This document shows, in pieces, positions 1 to 7,390 of a DNA stretch of 12,099 bases. The stretch is from contig DAIAMA010000018.1 in NCBI GenBank assembly GCA_027438535.1, positions 1-12,099 on the forward strand, in the 5' to 3' direction. The translations under genes were made by a program, and so were the position numbers. The stretch comes from a bacterium (lineage in GTDB: Bacteria > Pseudomonadota > Gammaproteobacteria > Burkholderiales > Thiobacteraceae). The notes beneath the pieces are model-generated. The model saw only the letters and a list, made by a program, of their open reading frames with translations, was not told the origin of the DNA and ran no database searches. Positions within the stretch are counted from its first letter, which is position 1. The number at the start of each line of letters is the position of its first letter.

Positions 1-417
1 CTGCTGGCGGCGCGCTGGGTCACGCTGCGAACCGTGAATCGTGCCTTGATCGCCGGCGTGCTATTGGGGGTAGGCGTGTGGGTATTCGCAAGCGCCACGA
101 ATTTGTATCTTGCCGCCGCGTTGCTGGTGCTGATCGGCGCCTGCGGCGGATTTTACGTGGTACCGCTCAATGCGCTATTGCAAGAGCGCGGCCACGAAAC
201 GGTCGGCGCGGGCCACGCCATTGCAGTGCAAAACTTCAGCGAGGGCACCGCCATGCTCGCCTTGGTTGGCGCTTTTACCGTGGCGCGCAAAGCGGAAGTG
301 GCGGTGATCCCGCTTGCCCAAGGATTCGGCATCGCGATTATCGTGCTAATGAGTTTATTGGCGTTGGTGCGGCTCACGCGCTGGAAGTCGCGGGCGTTAG
401 AATCCAAGAAAAGATGA
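1..417 (+). CDS. lplT: Lysophospholipid transporter LplT, C-terminal part (5' end outside window)
   Basis: This is the last 138 codons of a major facilitator superfamily protein, open from the first base and ending at TGA 415-417. LplT flips lysophospholipids (mainly lysophosphatidylethanolamine) across the inner membrane so that they can be reacylated. The visible part carries the segment GGFYVVPLNALLQERG followed by VGAGHAIAVQNFSEGTAML, which matches the LplT family nearly residue for residue. Hydrophobic stretches before and after it (about codons 15-30, 36-50, 75-95 and 102-121) look like the last membrane helices, and the protein ends in a basic tail (RWKSRALESKKR). In many bacteria lplT sits beside the acyltransferase gene aas; any such partner would lie upstream of this window. 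An internal GTG at position 34 could be mistaken for a start, but the family homology continues upstream of it, so the gene is simply truncated by the window edge. Confidence 0.93.
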   Translation: MLAARWVTLRTVNRALIAGVLLGVGVWVFASATNLYLAAALLVLIGACGGFYVVPLNALLQERGHETVGAGHAIAVQNFSEGTAMLALVGAFTVARKAEVAVIPLAQGFGIAIIVLMSLLALVRLTRWKSRALESKKR

Positions 418-425
418 TGATAAGT

Positions 426-454
426 CGCCACCTTGGCCCATAGGCTGGGGGGCG
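426..454 (+). terminator. GC-rich hairpin after lplT, terminator-like but without U-tract
   Basis: Nine bases after the lplT stop, CGCC-(A bulge)-CCTTGGCC can pair with GGCTGGGG-GGCG around a CATA loop. This gives about 12 pairs including three G-U pairs. No run of T follows, so it is not a classical Rho-independent terminator. It could be a 3'-end stabilising hairpin or a Rho-dependent end. The remainder of the 171-bp gap up to 589 shows no clear promoter, RNA gene or good Shine-Dalgarno sequence. Confidence 0.3.
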
Positions 455-588
455 GAAACGAGCGATTAGGCGATTTGCCGCGCGTAGCGGCCTGTATTCA
501 TACGCCTCGGGCAGCATCCGGTAGTTTTGGCATGAATCCTGCTGTTGATCGCATTGAGCAGTAAAAATAACCTACCTTACCGACTAAA

Positions 589-2292
589 ATGCTGAAATTC
601 TTGACCACACTAGGACGTAAAACGTCCTCACCCTTGACGGATTTGCCTTCCATCTCGCGCTGGATGGAAACCTTACCCATGGGCGATAGCGTCAAAGCAT
701 TGGATGCGATCGTGCAACAGGTTAAGGAATACAGCGACCAGAATCAAGCCGCTACCAAGCAACGCTTGGCGGTATTGACGGCGCTCGACGAAGGTGCGCA
801 AGAGTTGCTCGATCTCGTGCGCGGCCAATATCTGCAAAATCCGCGCATGTCGCGCGCGGTGGAAGGCCGGCTATGGAATACCGTATCCGCTTATTACCAG
901 GAAATTTTGCGCGCGTATCACACGCATGTCATGGAATATATCGGCAATCCAAGCGGCAGCAAAATTGCTTCCATGATGCCGCTGTTGACGGCGCGTACCC
1001 TGTTTTATTTCTCGCTCGATGCCAGATGGAGCTACTACCGCTATACCGAGACCAACGCCAAGCTTTGGAAGCGCATACACAATCTGTATCACTTCGCGGA
1101 GTACGAGGAATTCGATACCCGTGCATTAAAGCTGTATGCGGCGGACGAAGCGGAAACCACGGTGGCGCAGCTCTACCTGCAAGCATTGATGCTGGAGACG
1201 CTCAATACCGGCAGCCTCACGCCGCGCCAAATTCATATGATCGAGCGCTGGCTGCCCATGCTGGTGAGCGGCATGTCGCTGGAGCGCGAATTCAAGCCGG
1301 CGCGTCATGTGTTCTACGTCACTTTGAATGAAAATCGGGGCGCGCGCCGCGTACGCCGGATCACGCCCAGCGAGCATCAGCGTTACTGGGAAACGCATGG
1401 CCTCAAGGACAAGTTGGATCGCCTGCGCAGTCAGCTCAGCATCGGCGCCTTACCGGCCAAGCTGGGTTTGACCGAGGACTGCAAATTGCCCTTGTGCTTG
1501 GAGCTGCTCGATCGCATCGCGTATTTCTGGGCGCCGAGCGGGGTGAAGCGCGTACAGCGCGCATTCGAGCGCAAAGACGCCATGAAGTCGATTGAAGTGG
1601 TGCGCGGCTTGAGCGATATCTGCCTCAATGTGCGCGCCGACAATGCGCAAGCGTTGCGCGCTCAGTCCGACACGTCGGATGAATTGAGCTATGCGGAAAT
1701 GGTGGATGTGCATCTCTACGGTTTCGTCACCAAGCGTACCCAAGCCAAGGTCGAGCAAGGCAAAGACGAAAAGATCGAGCATGTGATCGCGCACGAGCGC
1801 TGGGTAATGGAAAACGAGAGCGAAGCCGGTTACGGTGCGCAAATCGACGATCAAGCCGACGATTGGGTGCGGCTGGGCAAGCTGGTGGGTTTGAAGCCGG
1901 AGAAAAAAGGGCACTGGAATATCGGTGTGATCCGCCGTCTGCGCCGCACCCACCCGAATCAGCAATACGTCGGCATCGAAGTGATCGCCGAGCGTCCCCT
2001 AGCGCTGTTGCTGCGCGCGGCCAAGTCCGAAGACCGCCCGCTCACCATACAGGGCATCGATTCGGTCGGGGTGGAAATGCCCATTTCCGCGCTTTATCTC
2101 AAGGGCGATGAGCGGCGCGGTCAGCCGGATGTGCTGATCTTGCAAAGCGCCGAATTCGCCAGCGGCCGCGATCTGTGGTTCACGGTCAGAGGCGTCACCT
2201 ATCAGATCCGCTTGAAGCATGCCTTGGAACGCGGCGATGATTGGCTGCGGGCATCGTTTGACGTGCTGGCCAAGCACGAAGCGGCGCGCTAA
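589..2292 (+). CDS. Large protein of unassigned function with C-terminal PilZ-like segment (paralogue 1)
   Basis: This 567-residue protein has no signal peptide or membrane segment and is probably cytoplasmic. I do not recognise a named gene. Residues 1-270 look mostly helical. Residues 288-310 hold a block LPAKLGLTEDCKLPLCLELL with two cysteines (298, 303). The C-terminal part (about 400-560) is predicted beta-rich and contains NESEAG at 409-414. This fits the (D/N)xSxxG signature of PilZ domains, which bind cyclic di-GMP, and is followed by GLKPE and IGVIRRLRR. The usual upstream RxxxR motif is not clear (only RTQAK at 383-387), so c-di-GMP binding is unproven. The protein is paralogous along its length to the product of 3153-4781 (542 aa). 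The ATG start is supported by alignment of both N-termini (MLKF and MFDF), although no good ribosome binding site precedes it. The stop TAA overlaps the stop of the convergent esterase gene within CTAA at 2289-2292. Confidence 0.75.
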   Translation: MLKFLTTLGRKTSSPLTDLPSISRWMETLPMGDSVKALDAIVQQVKEYSDQNQAATKQRLAVLTALDEGAQELLDLVRGQYLQNPRMSRAVEGRLWNTVSAYYQEILRAYHTHVMEYIGNPSGSKIASMMPLLTARTLFYFSLDARWSYYRYTETNAKLWKRIHNLYHFAEYEEFDTRALKLYAADEAETTVAQLYLQALMLETLNTGSLTPRQIHMIERWLPMLVSGMSLEREFKPARHVFYVTLNENRGARRVRRITPSEHQRYWETHGLKDKLDRLRSQLSIGALPAKLGLTEDCKLPLCLELLDRIAYFWAPSGVKRVQRAFERKDAMKSIEVVRGLSDICLNVRADNAQALRAQSDTSDELSYAEMVDVHLYGFVTKRTQAKVEQGKDEKIEHVIAHERWVMENESEAGYGAQIDDQADDWVRLGKLVGLKPEKKGHWNIGVIRRLRRTHPNQQYVGIEVIAERPLALLLRAAKSEDRPLTIQGIDSVGVEMPISALYLKGDERRGQPDVLILQSAEFASGRDLWFTVRGVTYQIRLKHALERGDDWLRASFDVLAKHEAAR

Positions 2293-2963
2293 GCGCTTAT
2301 CACTGTATTCAGCCAATGGCCGATATCGGCCACTTCTTCCGCGCATACCGTGTGCGGCATAGGGTACTCGTGCCATGCCACGCGGTAACCCAAGGCGGTG
2401 AGCGCATCGCGCGACGCGCACGCGAAAGCATAAGGCACGATGTCATCCTGGGTGCCATGCGCCATGAAAATCGGCACTGCGCGATTCGCCGCGCTGGCTT
2501 CTTGCGCCAGCGCCTCCGGTAAAGCCAAGTACGAAGACAGAATCAATGCACCGGCGAGCGGCGCGGGATAGCGCAGCGCGCAATTCAAGGCGATGCTGCC
2601 GCCTTGCGAGAAACCGGCGAGTACGATGTTGCGCGATGCGATGCCGCGTTCGATTTCGCGCGCGATGAGGCGATCGATATAGCGCAGGGATTCGCGAATG
2701 CCGTTTTCGTCTTCCGGCGCGTTTGGATGCAGCCCGATAATGTCGTTCCAGGCCGGCATGACATAACCGCCGTTGAGCGTGACCGGCCGTTCCGGCGCAT
2801 GCGGAAAAACGAAGCGCGTCGGAGCCAAGCGCGAGCAATCCAGTTGATCGACGATGGGTAGAAAATCCGATCCGTTCGCCCCCAAGCCGTGCAGCCAAAT
2901 CACACTGGCGCGCGCGGGTTCACGGGGGGCGACTTCGAGGGGTTCTTGGTAGTGGATTTTCAT
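2289..2963 (-). CDS. Carboxylesterase, alpha/beta hydrolase of the carboxylesterase 2 / phospholipase family
   Basis: This 224-residue serine hydrolase has the usual length of the bacterial carboxylesterase II / acyl-protein thioesterase-like family, which cleaves short-chain carboxylic and acyl esters. The oxyanion-hole motif LHGLGAN is at 24-30. The nucleophile elbow GFSQGG is at 117-122 with catalytic Ser119. The acid is in HGTQDDIVP (Asp173 most likely) and the catalytic His204 is in PMPHTV. WNDIIGL near 72-78 is also typical of the family. No signal peptide is visible, so it is predicted cytoplasmic. The start ATG at 2961-2963 is preceded by a weak ribosome binding site. The gene converges on paralogue 1, sharing a 4-bp stop overlap, and runs in the same direction as paralogue 2. 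A 189-bp gap filled by an inverted-repeat element separates it from paralogue 2. The natural substrate cannot be read from the sequence. Confidence 0.9.
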   Translation of the reverse strand: MKIHYQEPLEVAPREPARASVIWLHGLGANGSDFLPIVDQLDCSRLAPTRFVFPHAPERPVTLNGGYVMPAWNDIIGLHPNAPEDENGIRESLRYIDRLIAREIERGIASRNIVLAGFSQGGSIALNCALRYPAPLAGALILSSYLALPEALAQEASAANRAVPIFMAHGTQDDIVPYAFACASRDALTALGYRVAWHEYPMPHTVCAEEVADIGHWLNTVISA

Positions 2964-2972
2964 GTGCAGGTC

Positions 2973-3122
2973 AAAACCGTTTTAGCCACAGAGCGCACAG
3001 AGTTCACAGAGAAAAAATCGGGTTGCCAACCTTGCTATATTCACCCACGAGCTTAGCCTGCCCAGCACTCTAGTCAAGTGGAATCTCTGTGAGCTCTGTG
3101 CGCTCTGTGGCAAATCGATTTT
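2973..3122. repeat. Inverted-repeat element A with CACAGAG units
   Basis: The left arm 2985-3012 consists of three units, CCACAGAG-CG-CACAGAG-TT-CACAGAG. The right arm 3084-3111 is its reverse complement with a single mismatch (28 nt each), and the loop is 71 nt. The complementarity continues outward with one gap through AAAACCG (2973-2979) and the matching CGATTTT (3116-3122). Together the element fills nearly all of the gap between the paralogue 2 stop and the esterase start. Short tandem CACRGAG units in inverted arms are a widespread intergenic repeat type in bacterial genomes. A related copy lies at 7391-7510. It encodes nothing recognisable. It could fold as a long RNA hairpin separating the two minus-strand genes, but no T-run follows on either strand. 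Confidence 0.85.
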
Positions 3123-3152
3123 ATTTTGAATGCGCGGCCAAAGGATGCGCGC

Positions 3153-4781
3153 TTAATGATGCCGCGCCAGAACATCGAACGATACGCGGCTATAGTCATC
3201 CGCTTCATCCAGCGCCTGCTGCAGGCGGATGGTATAGGTCTTGCCTTGGGCCTTGAGTTGCAGCAAGCGCCCCGGTTCGAAATCGTCGTGCGCGAGCAGT
3301 AGGCTGCGAGGGATTTGCGCTTGCGGCATTTCCAGCAGGTATACGGCTTCGGTGTAAGGGCTGGATGGATTGCCGGATAAATTGTGCAGCTCCACCGGAA
3401 TCGGCGTTTGGCATAGCGTTTGAATGCCGACGTAGGTTTTACTCGCGGGATTTTTGTTGATGCGCCGCACCACGCCGATCAAGAAGTGGCGCGTGCTTTC
3501 CGGTTTGAGTCCGATCAGCGTGCCGATGCGCAGCCCATTTTGTCCGGCTGGGTTGAACGTGACGCCATAGCCCGATACGCTTTCGTTTTCCATGATCCAT
3601 TGTTCCAGCGCCGGTTGAAACAGCTCCTCGTTGCCTTGGGTATTCATGTCGATAGGGGTGCCGCCGACGGTATAGCCCATGACCTGGTAGCCGACCATTT
3701 CGCCTTTCGGTTTGCGTTTTATTTTCGCGCCGGGCTTCAATTGCGTGATGATGTCGTGCAAGCCTTGCACCACATGCACCACTTTCACGTTCGCCGTGCG
3801 TTCGTGTTTACGCTGCACGTTTTTTTTCGACCAGCGTCGTTCCACGAGCTCGATCAAGTCCAGGCAATGCGGCAGGCGGCAGTCTTCGCCCAAACCGAGC
3901 CGCGCCGGTAATTCGCCGTTCTTGAGTTGCTCGATGGCCTTCTCGATGGTGACCACGAGCAGTCCCACTCCCCAGTAGCGGTATTTTTCGCCCAGCATAT
4001 TGCGGCGCAGACCGCGCCCCGGCTTGGTGTCGCCCAGATTGACCGCATAAAGCTGACGGTGCGGGCGGAACTGCTGTTCCAGCGTAATACTCTTGGCCCA
4101 GGTATCGAGCCAATGATCCACCAAATTGATTTGCAGCGGCTGCAGGCTTTCGGGATTGGCGAGATCGAGCATCAACGGCTGCAAATATTCGCCCAGGCAA
4201 CTCGTCTCGGTAAGGCTGTCGGGGAAGAGCTTGACCGCCGTTTTCTCGAATTTCTCGCGTTCGGCAAAGAGATAGAGCCGGTGCAAATTACGCCATACCG
4301 CACCTTCGACTGGCATATAGCGCAAATGCGCCCACTTGGCTTGCATGGCATAGTGATAGAGCGCGCGCGCGGTAAGAATGTGCATGGTGGGCCAGAGTTT
4401 CGCGATGGGGTCTTGGGCGAAATTGCGGATGCAGATTTGATAGGCCACCGCCATTTCATCCCAAAACGCGAGAATCGTGGGTAAATATGCCCGCTCGGCG
4501 GCGTTGCTATCGTTGCTCGCGGCGAGATAGTCGCGGCACAGCTTGTCTTGCAGTTCTTTCGCCTTCTCATTCAGGTACATGCATACCCGAATCCGCTCCT
4601 TAAGCGGCATCTTTTTGTTTTCGTTGAGAGAGGACAGCGCGCGCACGATCTCGATATGCGCACGGTGGACATCCGCGAGCGGCAGCTCTTGAACCCAGAG
4701 GGTGGCCGATTTTAAGTCGCCAACGGGGTCATCGGATTTCTTGCGCAAGATCGCGTTGATGAGCCCACTAAAATCGAACAT
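3153..4781 (-). CDS. Large protein of unassigned function with C-terminal PilZ-like segment (paralogue 2)
   Basis: This 542-residue soluble protein is paralogous to the product of 589-2292. Shared blocks include LTARALYHYAMQAKW at 136-150, LPARLGLGEDCRLPHCL at 291-307 (cysteines 301 and 306), NVQRKHER at 321-328 and the C-terminal WIMENESVSGYG. In the last block NESVSG (399-404) fits the PilZ (D/N)xSxxG signature. GLKPE, IGVVRRI and a final SFDVLARHH also align between the two. A standard RxxxR motif upstream is not seen, so a c-di-GMP role is only a suggestion. No membrane segment or signal peptide is visible. The start ATG at 4779-4781 has AAGGA a few bases upstream and a good promoter just before that. 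The gene follows mogA on the same strand after 111 bp but appears to have its own promoter. I cannot name the family with certainty. Confidence 0.75.
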   Translation of the reverse strand: MFDFSGLINAILRKKSDDPVGDLKSATLWVQELPLADVHRAHIEIVRALSSLNENKKMPLKERIRVCMYLNEKAKELQDKLCRDYLAASNDSNAAERAYLPTILAFWDEMAVAYQICIRNFAQDPIAKLWPTMHILTARALYHYAMQAKWAHLRYMPVEGAVWRNLHRLYLFAEREKFEKTAVKLFPDSLTETSCLGEYLQPLMLDLANPESLQPLQINLVDHWLDTWAKSITLEQQFRPHRQLYAVNLGDTKPGRGLRRNMLGEKYRYWGVGLLVVTIEKAIEQLKNGELPARLGLGEDCRLPHCLDLIELVERRWSKKNVQRKHERTANVKVVHVVQGLHDIITQLKPGAKIKRKPKGEMVGYQVMGYTVGGTPIDMNTQGNEELFQPALEQWIMENESVSGYGVTFNPAGQNGLRIGTLIGLKPESTRHFLIGVVRRINKNPASKTYVGIQTLCQTPIPVELHNLSGNPSSPYTEAVYLLEMPQAQIPRSLLLAHDDFEPGRLLQLKAQGKTYTIRLQQALDEADDYSRVSFDVLARHH

Positions 4782-4807
4782 AGTCCTTACAAACTCGGGA
4801 TAGAGGA

Positions 4808-4835
4808 ATTATGAATTTATCGTAATCCATGCCAA
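4808..4835 (-). promoter_or_regulatory. Sigma-70-like promoter for paralogue 2
   Basis: On the minus strand TTGGCA (4830-4835), a 16-bp spacer and CATAAT (4808-4813) match the -35 and -10 consensus at 5 of 6 positions each. The predicted transcript would start near 4801, giving a leader of about 20 nt that carries the AAGGA ribosome binding site of the gene starting at 4781. This suggests transcription independent of the upstream darP-mogA unit. Confidence 0.6.
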
Positions 4836-4892
4836 TACTAAAGCATGGCGGGTATCGGGGCAATAGCGCGGGAGCAAGTATGCGGCGCTTGT

Positions 4893-5444
4893 TCACACGG
4901 GTTTTTGCGCCGACTTGGGCCGGAATGCCTGAATCACGCCTGCGTGGGTTTCGATATACGGCCCGCCGATCAAGTCGATGCAGTATGGCACGGCGGCGAA
5001 TACCCCATCCAAGGTTTCCTTGATCGCCTTGGGCTGCCCCGGCAAATTTAAAATCAAGCATTTGCCGCGCGTCACGCCGACTTGGCGCGAGAGAATGGCG
5101 GTCGGCACATACTTTAGGCTGACCGCGCGCATTTGCTCGCCGAAGCCGTCCAGCACGCGATGCGCCACGGCGAGCGTCGCATCCGGCGTGACATCGCGCG
5201 GCGCGGGTCCGGTGCCGCCGGTGGTCAATATTAAGTGGCAGCCCACGTGGTCCACGAGATCGATCAAGGCCTTCTCGATCAGCGGCTGCTCGTCGGGAAT
5301 GAGCCGCGTCTCGGCGCGCCAGGGACTGGCGAGCGCGGCACCGAGCCAATCTTGCAGCGCGGGAAGACCTTTATCCACGTACACGCCGCTTGCGGCGCGG
5401 TCGCTCACGCTGATCAATCCGACTAAGAGCATTGGCGTGGTCAT
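4893..5444 (-). CDS. mogA: Molybdopterin adenylyltransferase MogA
   Basis: MogA adenylylates molybdopterin using ATP, preparing it for molybdenum insertion by MoeA in molybdenum cofactor synthesis in the cytoplasm. The 183-residue protein closely follows Escherichia coli MogA. It has SDRAASGVYVDKG at 14-26, LIPDEQ at 48-53 (Asp51), TTGGTGPAPRDVTPDAT at 74-90 (Asp84), the FGEQMR and SRQVGV segments, and LNLPGQPK at 132-139. The two aspartates and the glycine-rich loop are the known active-site positions of the family. It lacks the short loop insert found in E. coli just before FAAVPYC. The start ATG overlaps the TGA of darP as ATGA (5441-5444), so the two genes are probably translationally coupled in one transcript. 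No molybdoenzyme gene is visible in the window, so the cofactor would serve enzymes encoded elsewhere. Confidence 0.95.
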   Translation of the reverse strand: MTTPMLLVGLISVSDRAASGVYVDKGLPALQDWLGAALASPWRAETRLIPDEQPLIEKALIDLVDHVGCHLILTTGGTGPAPRDVTPDATLAVAHRVLDGFGEQMRAVSLKYVPTAILSRQVGVTRGKCLILNLPGQPKAIKETLDGVFAAVPYCIDLIGGPYIETHAGVIQAFRPKSAQKPV

Positions 5445-5950
5445 GGTGCGTTTTCCTCGGGTGCGATTTCGCGCATCACCTCGCGCAGCATGCGAAATAG
5501 GGCGCGGTAGCTTGCCGGCGGCCGGTTGGCGGCGAGTTCCTTGCGCGCATTGCGGATTAGCGTGCGTAGCTGCTGCGAATCGCAGCCCGGATAGTCTCCG
5601 AGAAATTCGCTCACAGCCGTGTCTTCCGCCATCAGCCGCTCGCGCCAGCGTTCGATGTCGTGCAAGCGCGCGCGTTCTTGATCGTTTACGCCGCGCCAGG
5701 CATCGAGCTGCGTCTGGATCGGCGCCGCGTCCACCGTGCGCATGACCTTGCCGATATATTGCATTTGCCGCCGCCGCGCTTCGTTGCGGGTGAGGCGCTT
5801 GGCCTCCAGCACCGCATCCAGCAATAATTCCGGCAGTTTGAGCTGGTCGAGCTGGGATTGCTTGAGGGTCACCAGTTCCGCCCCCAGCTTCTGCAGGTCG
5901 GTCATCGCCTGCTTGCGCTTGGTCTTGCTGAGAGGGGCTTCGTCTTCCAT
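5441..5950 (-). CDS. darP: Ribosome-associated protein DarP (YjgA, DUF615 family)
   Basis: DarP (YjgA) associates with late 50S ribosomal precursors and helps large-subunit maturation. The 169-residue product is highly charged and helical, as in the family. It has the conserved N-terminal SKTKRKQAM(T)DLQKLG at 8-23, the basic block RRRQMQYIGKVMR at 59-71, and the C-terminal QQLRTLIRNARKE at 126-138. I chose the ATG at 5948-5950 because GGAAG lies at good distance upstream on the minus strand. An in-frame ATG at 5978-5980 would add ten residues (MSPGDSRGSS) without a good ribosome binding site. The stop overlaps the mogA start (ATGA). The gene is divergent from pmbA; this pmbA/yjgA/mogA neighbourhood is, from memory, common in betaproteobacteria. 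Confidence 0.92.
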   Translation of the reverse strand: MEDEAPLSKTKRKQAMTDLQKLGAELVTLKQSQLDQLKLPELLLDAVLEAKRLTRNEARRRQMQYIGKVMRTVDAAPIQTQLDAWRGVNDQERARLHDIERWRERLMAEDTAVSEFLGDYPGCDSQQLRTLIRNARKELAANRPPASYRALFRMLREVMREIAPEENAP

Positions 5951-5999
5951 GCTACTTCCACGGCTATCGCCCGGCGACATCGCCCGGGGCGTCCAAAAT

Positions 6000-6008
6000 T
6001 GCTATGAT
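6000..6008 (+). promoter_or_regulatory. Extended -10 promoter candidate for pmbA
   Basis: TGC followed by TATGAT (6003-6008) forms an extended -10 element (TGn-TATGAT). Transcription would begin near 6015, which lies after the ATG at 6004 and before the GTG at 6052. No convincing -35 hexamer is found at 16-18 bp, which extended -10 promoters tolerate. The same bases read TATCAT on the minus strand, so the site might also serve divergent darP, but that is weaker. Confidence 0.4.
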
Positions 6009-6051
6009 AACCGCTTTCCCGAATTCGATCGTAACCCTCAAGAAGGCCCAC

Positions 6052-7356
6052 GTGGACGCTAGCCGCTTTTCCTATTCCATCGAGCAACTCAAAGAACTCA
6101 CCCAAGATATTTTGAACCAGGCACGCGCCGCCGGTGCGACCGCCTGCGAAGCGGAGGTGAATCAAGGCTTCGGACAAAACGTGACGGTACGGCTGAATCA
6201 AGTCGAAACCATCGAGTACAACCGCGACAAAGGACTCGGCGTCACGTGTTACTTCGGCCAGAAACGCGGCCATGCCAGCACTTCCGACATGAGTCCGCAA
6301 GCGGTTCGCGATACCGTGGCGAAGGCGCTTACGATCGCCAAGTACACCGCCGAAGATCCCTTCGCCGGGCTGCCCGAGCCCGATGTCTTGGCGCGCGAGA
6401 TTCCCGATCTCGACCTGCACCATCCCTGGGACTTGCCGGTGGAACAGGCGATCGAACTGGCGCAAGCCTGCGAGGCGGCGGCGCTGGCGGTCGATCCGCG
6501 CATCAATAACTCCGAAGGCGGATCGGTTTCCACGCAGGAATCGCTGTTCGTGTACGGCAATAGCCTGGGTTTTCTCGCGGGATATCCGACTTCGCGCCAC
6601 GGTATTTCGTGCGCCGTGATCGCCGAATCGGAAGCCGGCATGCAGCGCGATTATTGGTACACCACGGCGCGCGCGGCAAGCGCGCTGCAAAGCGCCGAAG
6701 CAGTCGGGCGCATCACCGGCGAACGCACACTGCGCCGCTTGGATGCGCGCAAACTCAAAACCACCCAAGCACCGGTGATCTTCGAAGCGCCCATTGCCGC
6801 AGGGCTGCTCGGTAGTTTCGTATCCGCCGTCAGTGGCGGCAGCCTGTATCGCAAGACCTCGTTTTTGCTCGATAGCCTGGGCCAGCAATTATTCTCCCCC
6901 TTCATTCAAATCGTCGAACGACCGCACGTAAAACAGGGTCTCGGCAGCGCGCCTTTCGATAACGAAGGCGTGGTCACGCGCGACCGCGCAGTGATCAAGG
7001 ACGGCGTGCTGGGCGGCTATTTCCTCAGCAGTTACAGCGCACGCAAGCTCGGAATGCAGTCCACCGGCAACGCCGGCGGCAATCACAATTTAATCATCGA
7101 AACCAGCGGCCTCGATTTTGCCGCGCTGCTCAAAAAAATGGACACCGGCCTGGTGGTGACCGAATTGCTCGGCCAAGGCGTGAATCCGATCACCGGCGAT
7201 TATTCGCGCGGCGCGGCGGGGTTTTGGGTCGAACATGGCGAGATTCAATACCCGGTGGAAGAAATCACCATCGCCGGTAATTTGAAAGACATGTTCAAGC
7301 ACATCATCGCGGTCGGCAACGCTGTGGTAGTGCATGGCTCGCGCCAGACGGCCTAG
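6052..7356 (+). CDS. pmbA: Metalloprotease-related protein PmbA (TldE)
   Basis: PmbA/TldE forms a heterodimeric protease with TldD. In E. coli the pair matures microcin B17 and degrades unfolded peptides such as CcdA. The zinc HExxH motif belongs to TldD, and consistently none is present here. Counting from the GTG start, family blocks include INNSEGGSVST at 151-161, GGSLYRKTSFLLDSLG at 262-277, DRAVIKDGVL at 311-320, SYSARKLGMQSTGNAGG at 327-343 and TELLGQGVNPITGDYSRGA at 370-388. The product is 434 residues. I prefer GTG 6052 because AGAAGG lies 5 bases upstream and a likely -10 box overlaps the alternative ATG at 6004 (450 aa). The GTG form also gives the same distance to the first conserved block as E. 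coli PmbA. The gene is divergent from darP; tldD is not in the window. Confidence 0.95.
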   Translation: MDASRFSYSIEQLKELTQDILNQARAAGATACEAEVNQGFGQNVTVRLNQVETIEYNRDKGLGVTCYFGQKRGHASTSDMSPQAVRDTVAKALTIAKYTAEDPFAGLPEPDVLAREIPDLDLHHPWDLPVEQAIELAQACEAAALAVDPRINNSEGGSVSTQESLFVYGNSLGFLAGYPTSRHGISCAVIAESEAGMQRDYWYTTARAASALQSAEAVGRITGERTLRRLDARKLKTTQAPVIFEAPIAAGLLGSFVSAVSGGSLYRKTSFLLDSLGQQLFSPFIQIVERPHVKQGLGSAPFDNEGVVTRDRAVIKDGVLGGYFLSSYSARKLGMQSTGNAGGNHNLIIETSGLDFAALLKKMDTGLVVTELLGQGVNPITGDYSRGAAGFWVEHGEIQYPVEEITIAGNLKDMFKHIIAVGNAVVVHGSRQTA

Positions 7357-7390
7357 ATTTTGATCGAGAACATGACGATCGCGGGGGATT

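Noticed and set aside
585..590. TAAAAT as a -10 box for the first paralogue
   Set aside because: It overlaps the ATG at 589, so transcription would begin after the start codon. The start is supported by alignment with the second paralogue, and no -35 fits.
1450..1965. 171-codon minus-strand frame within the first PilZ-like gene
   Set aside because: It is antisense to a gene supported by a full-length paralogue and has no ribosome binding site or recognisable product.
2973..3122. CRISPR-like or transposon-end interpretation of the CACAGAG repeats
   Set aside because: The units are only 7-8 bp with 2-bp gaps rather than repeats with unique spacers, and no transposase, integrase or clear target duplication is present.
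5902..6888. 328-codon open frame on the minus strand opposite pmbA
   Set aside because: It lies wholly across the darP/pmbA region and antisense to a clear PmbA coding sequence. Its translation resembles no protein I know, and such frames are common opposite GC-rich genes.
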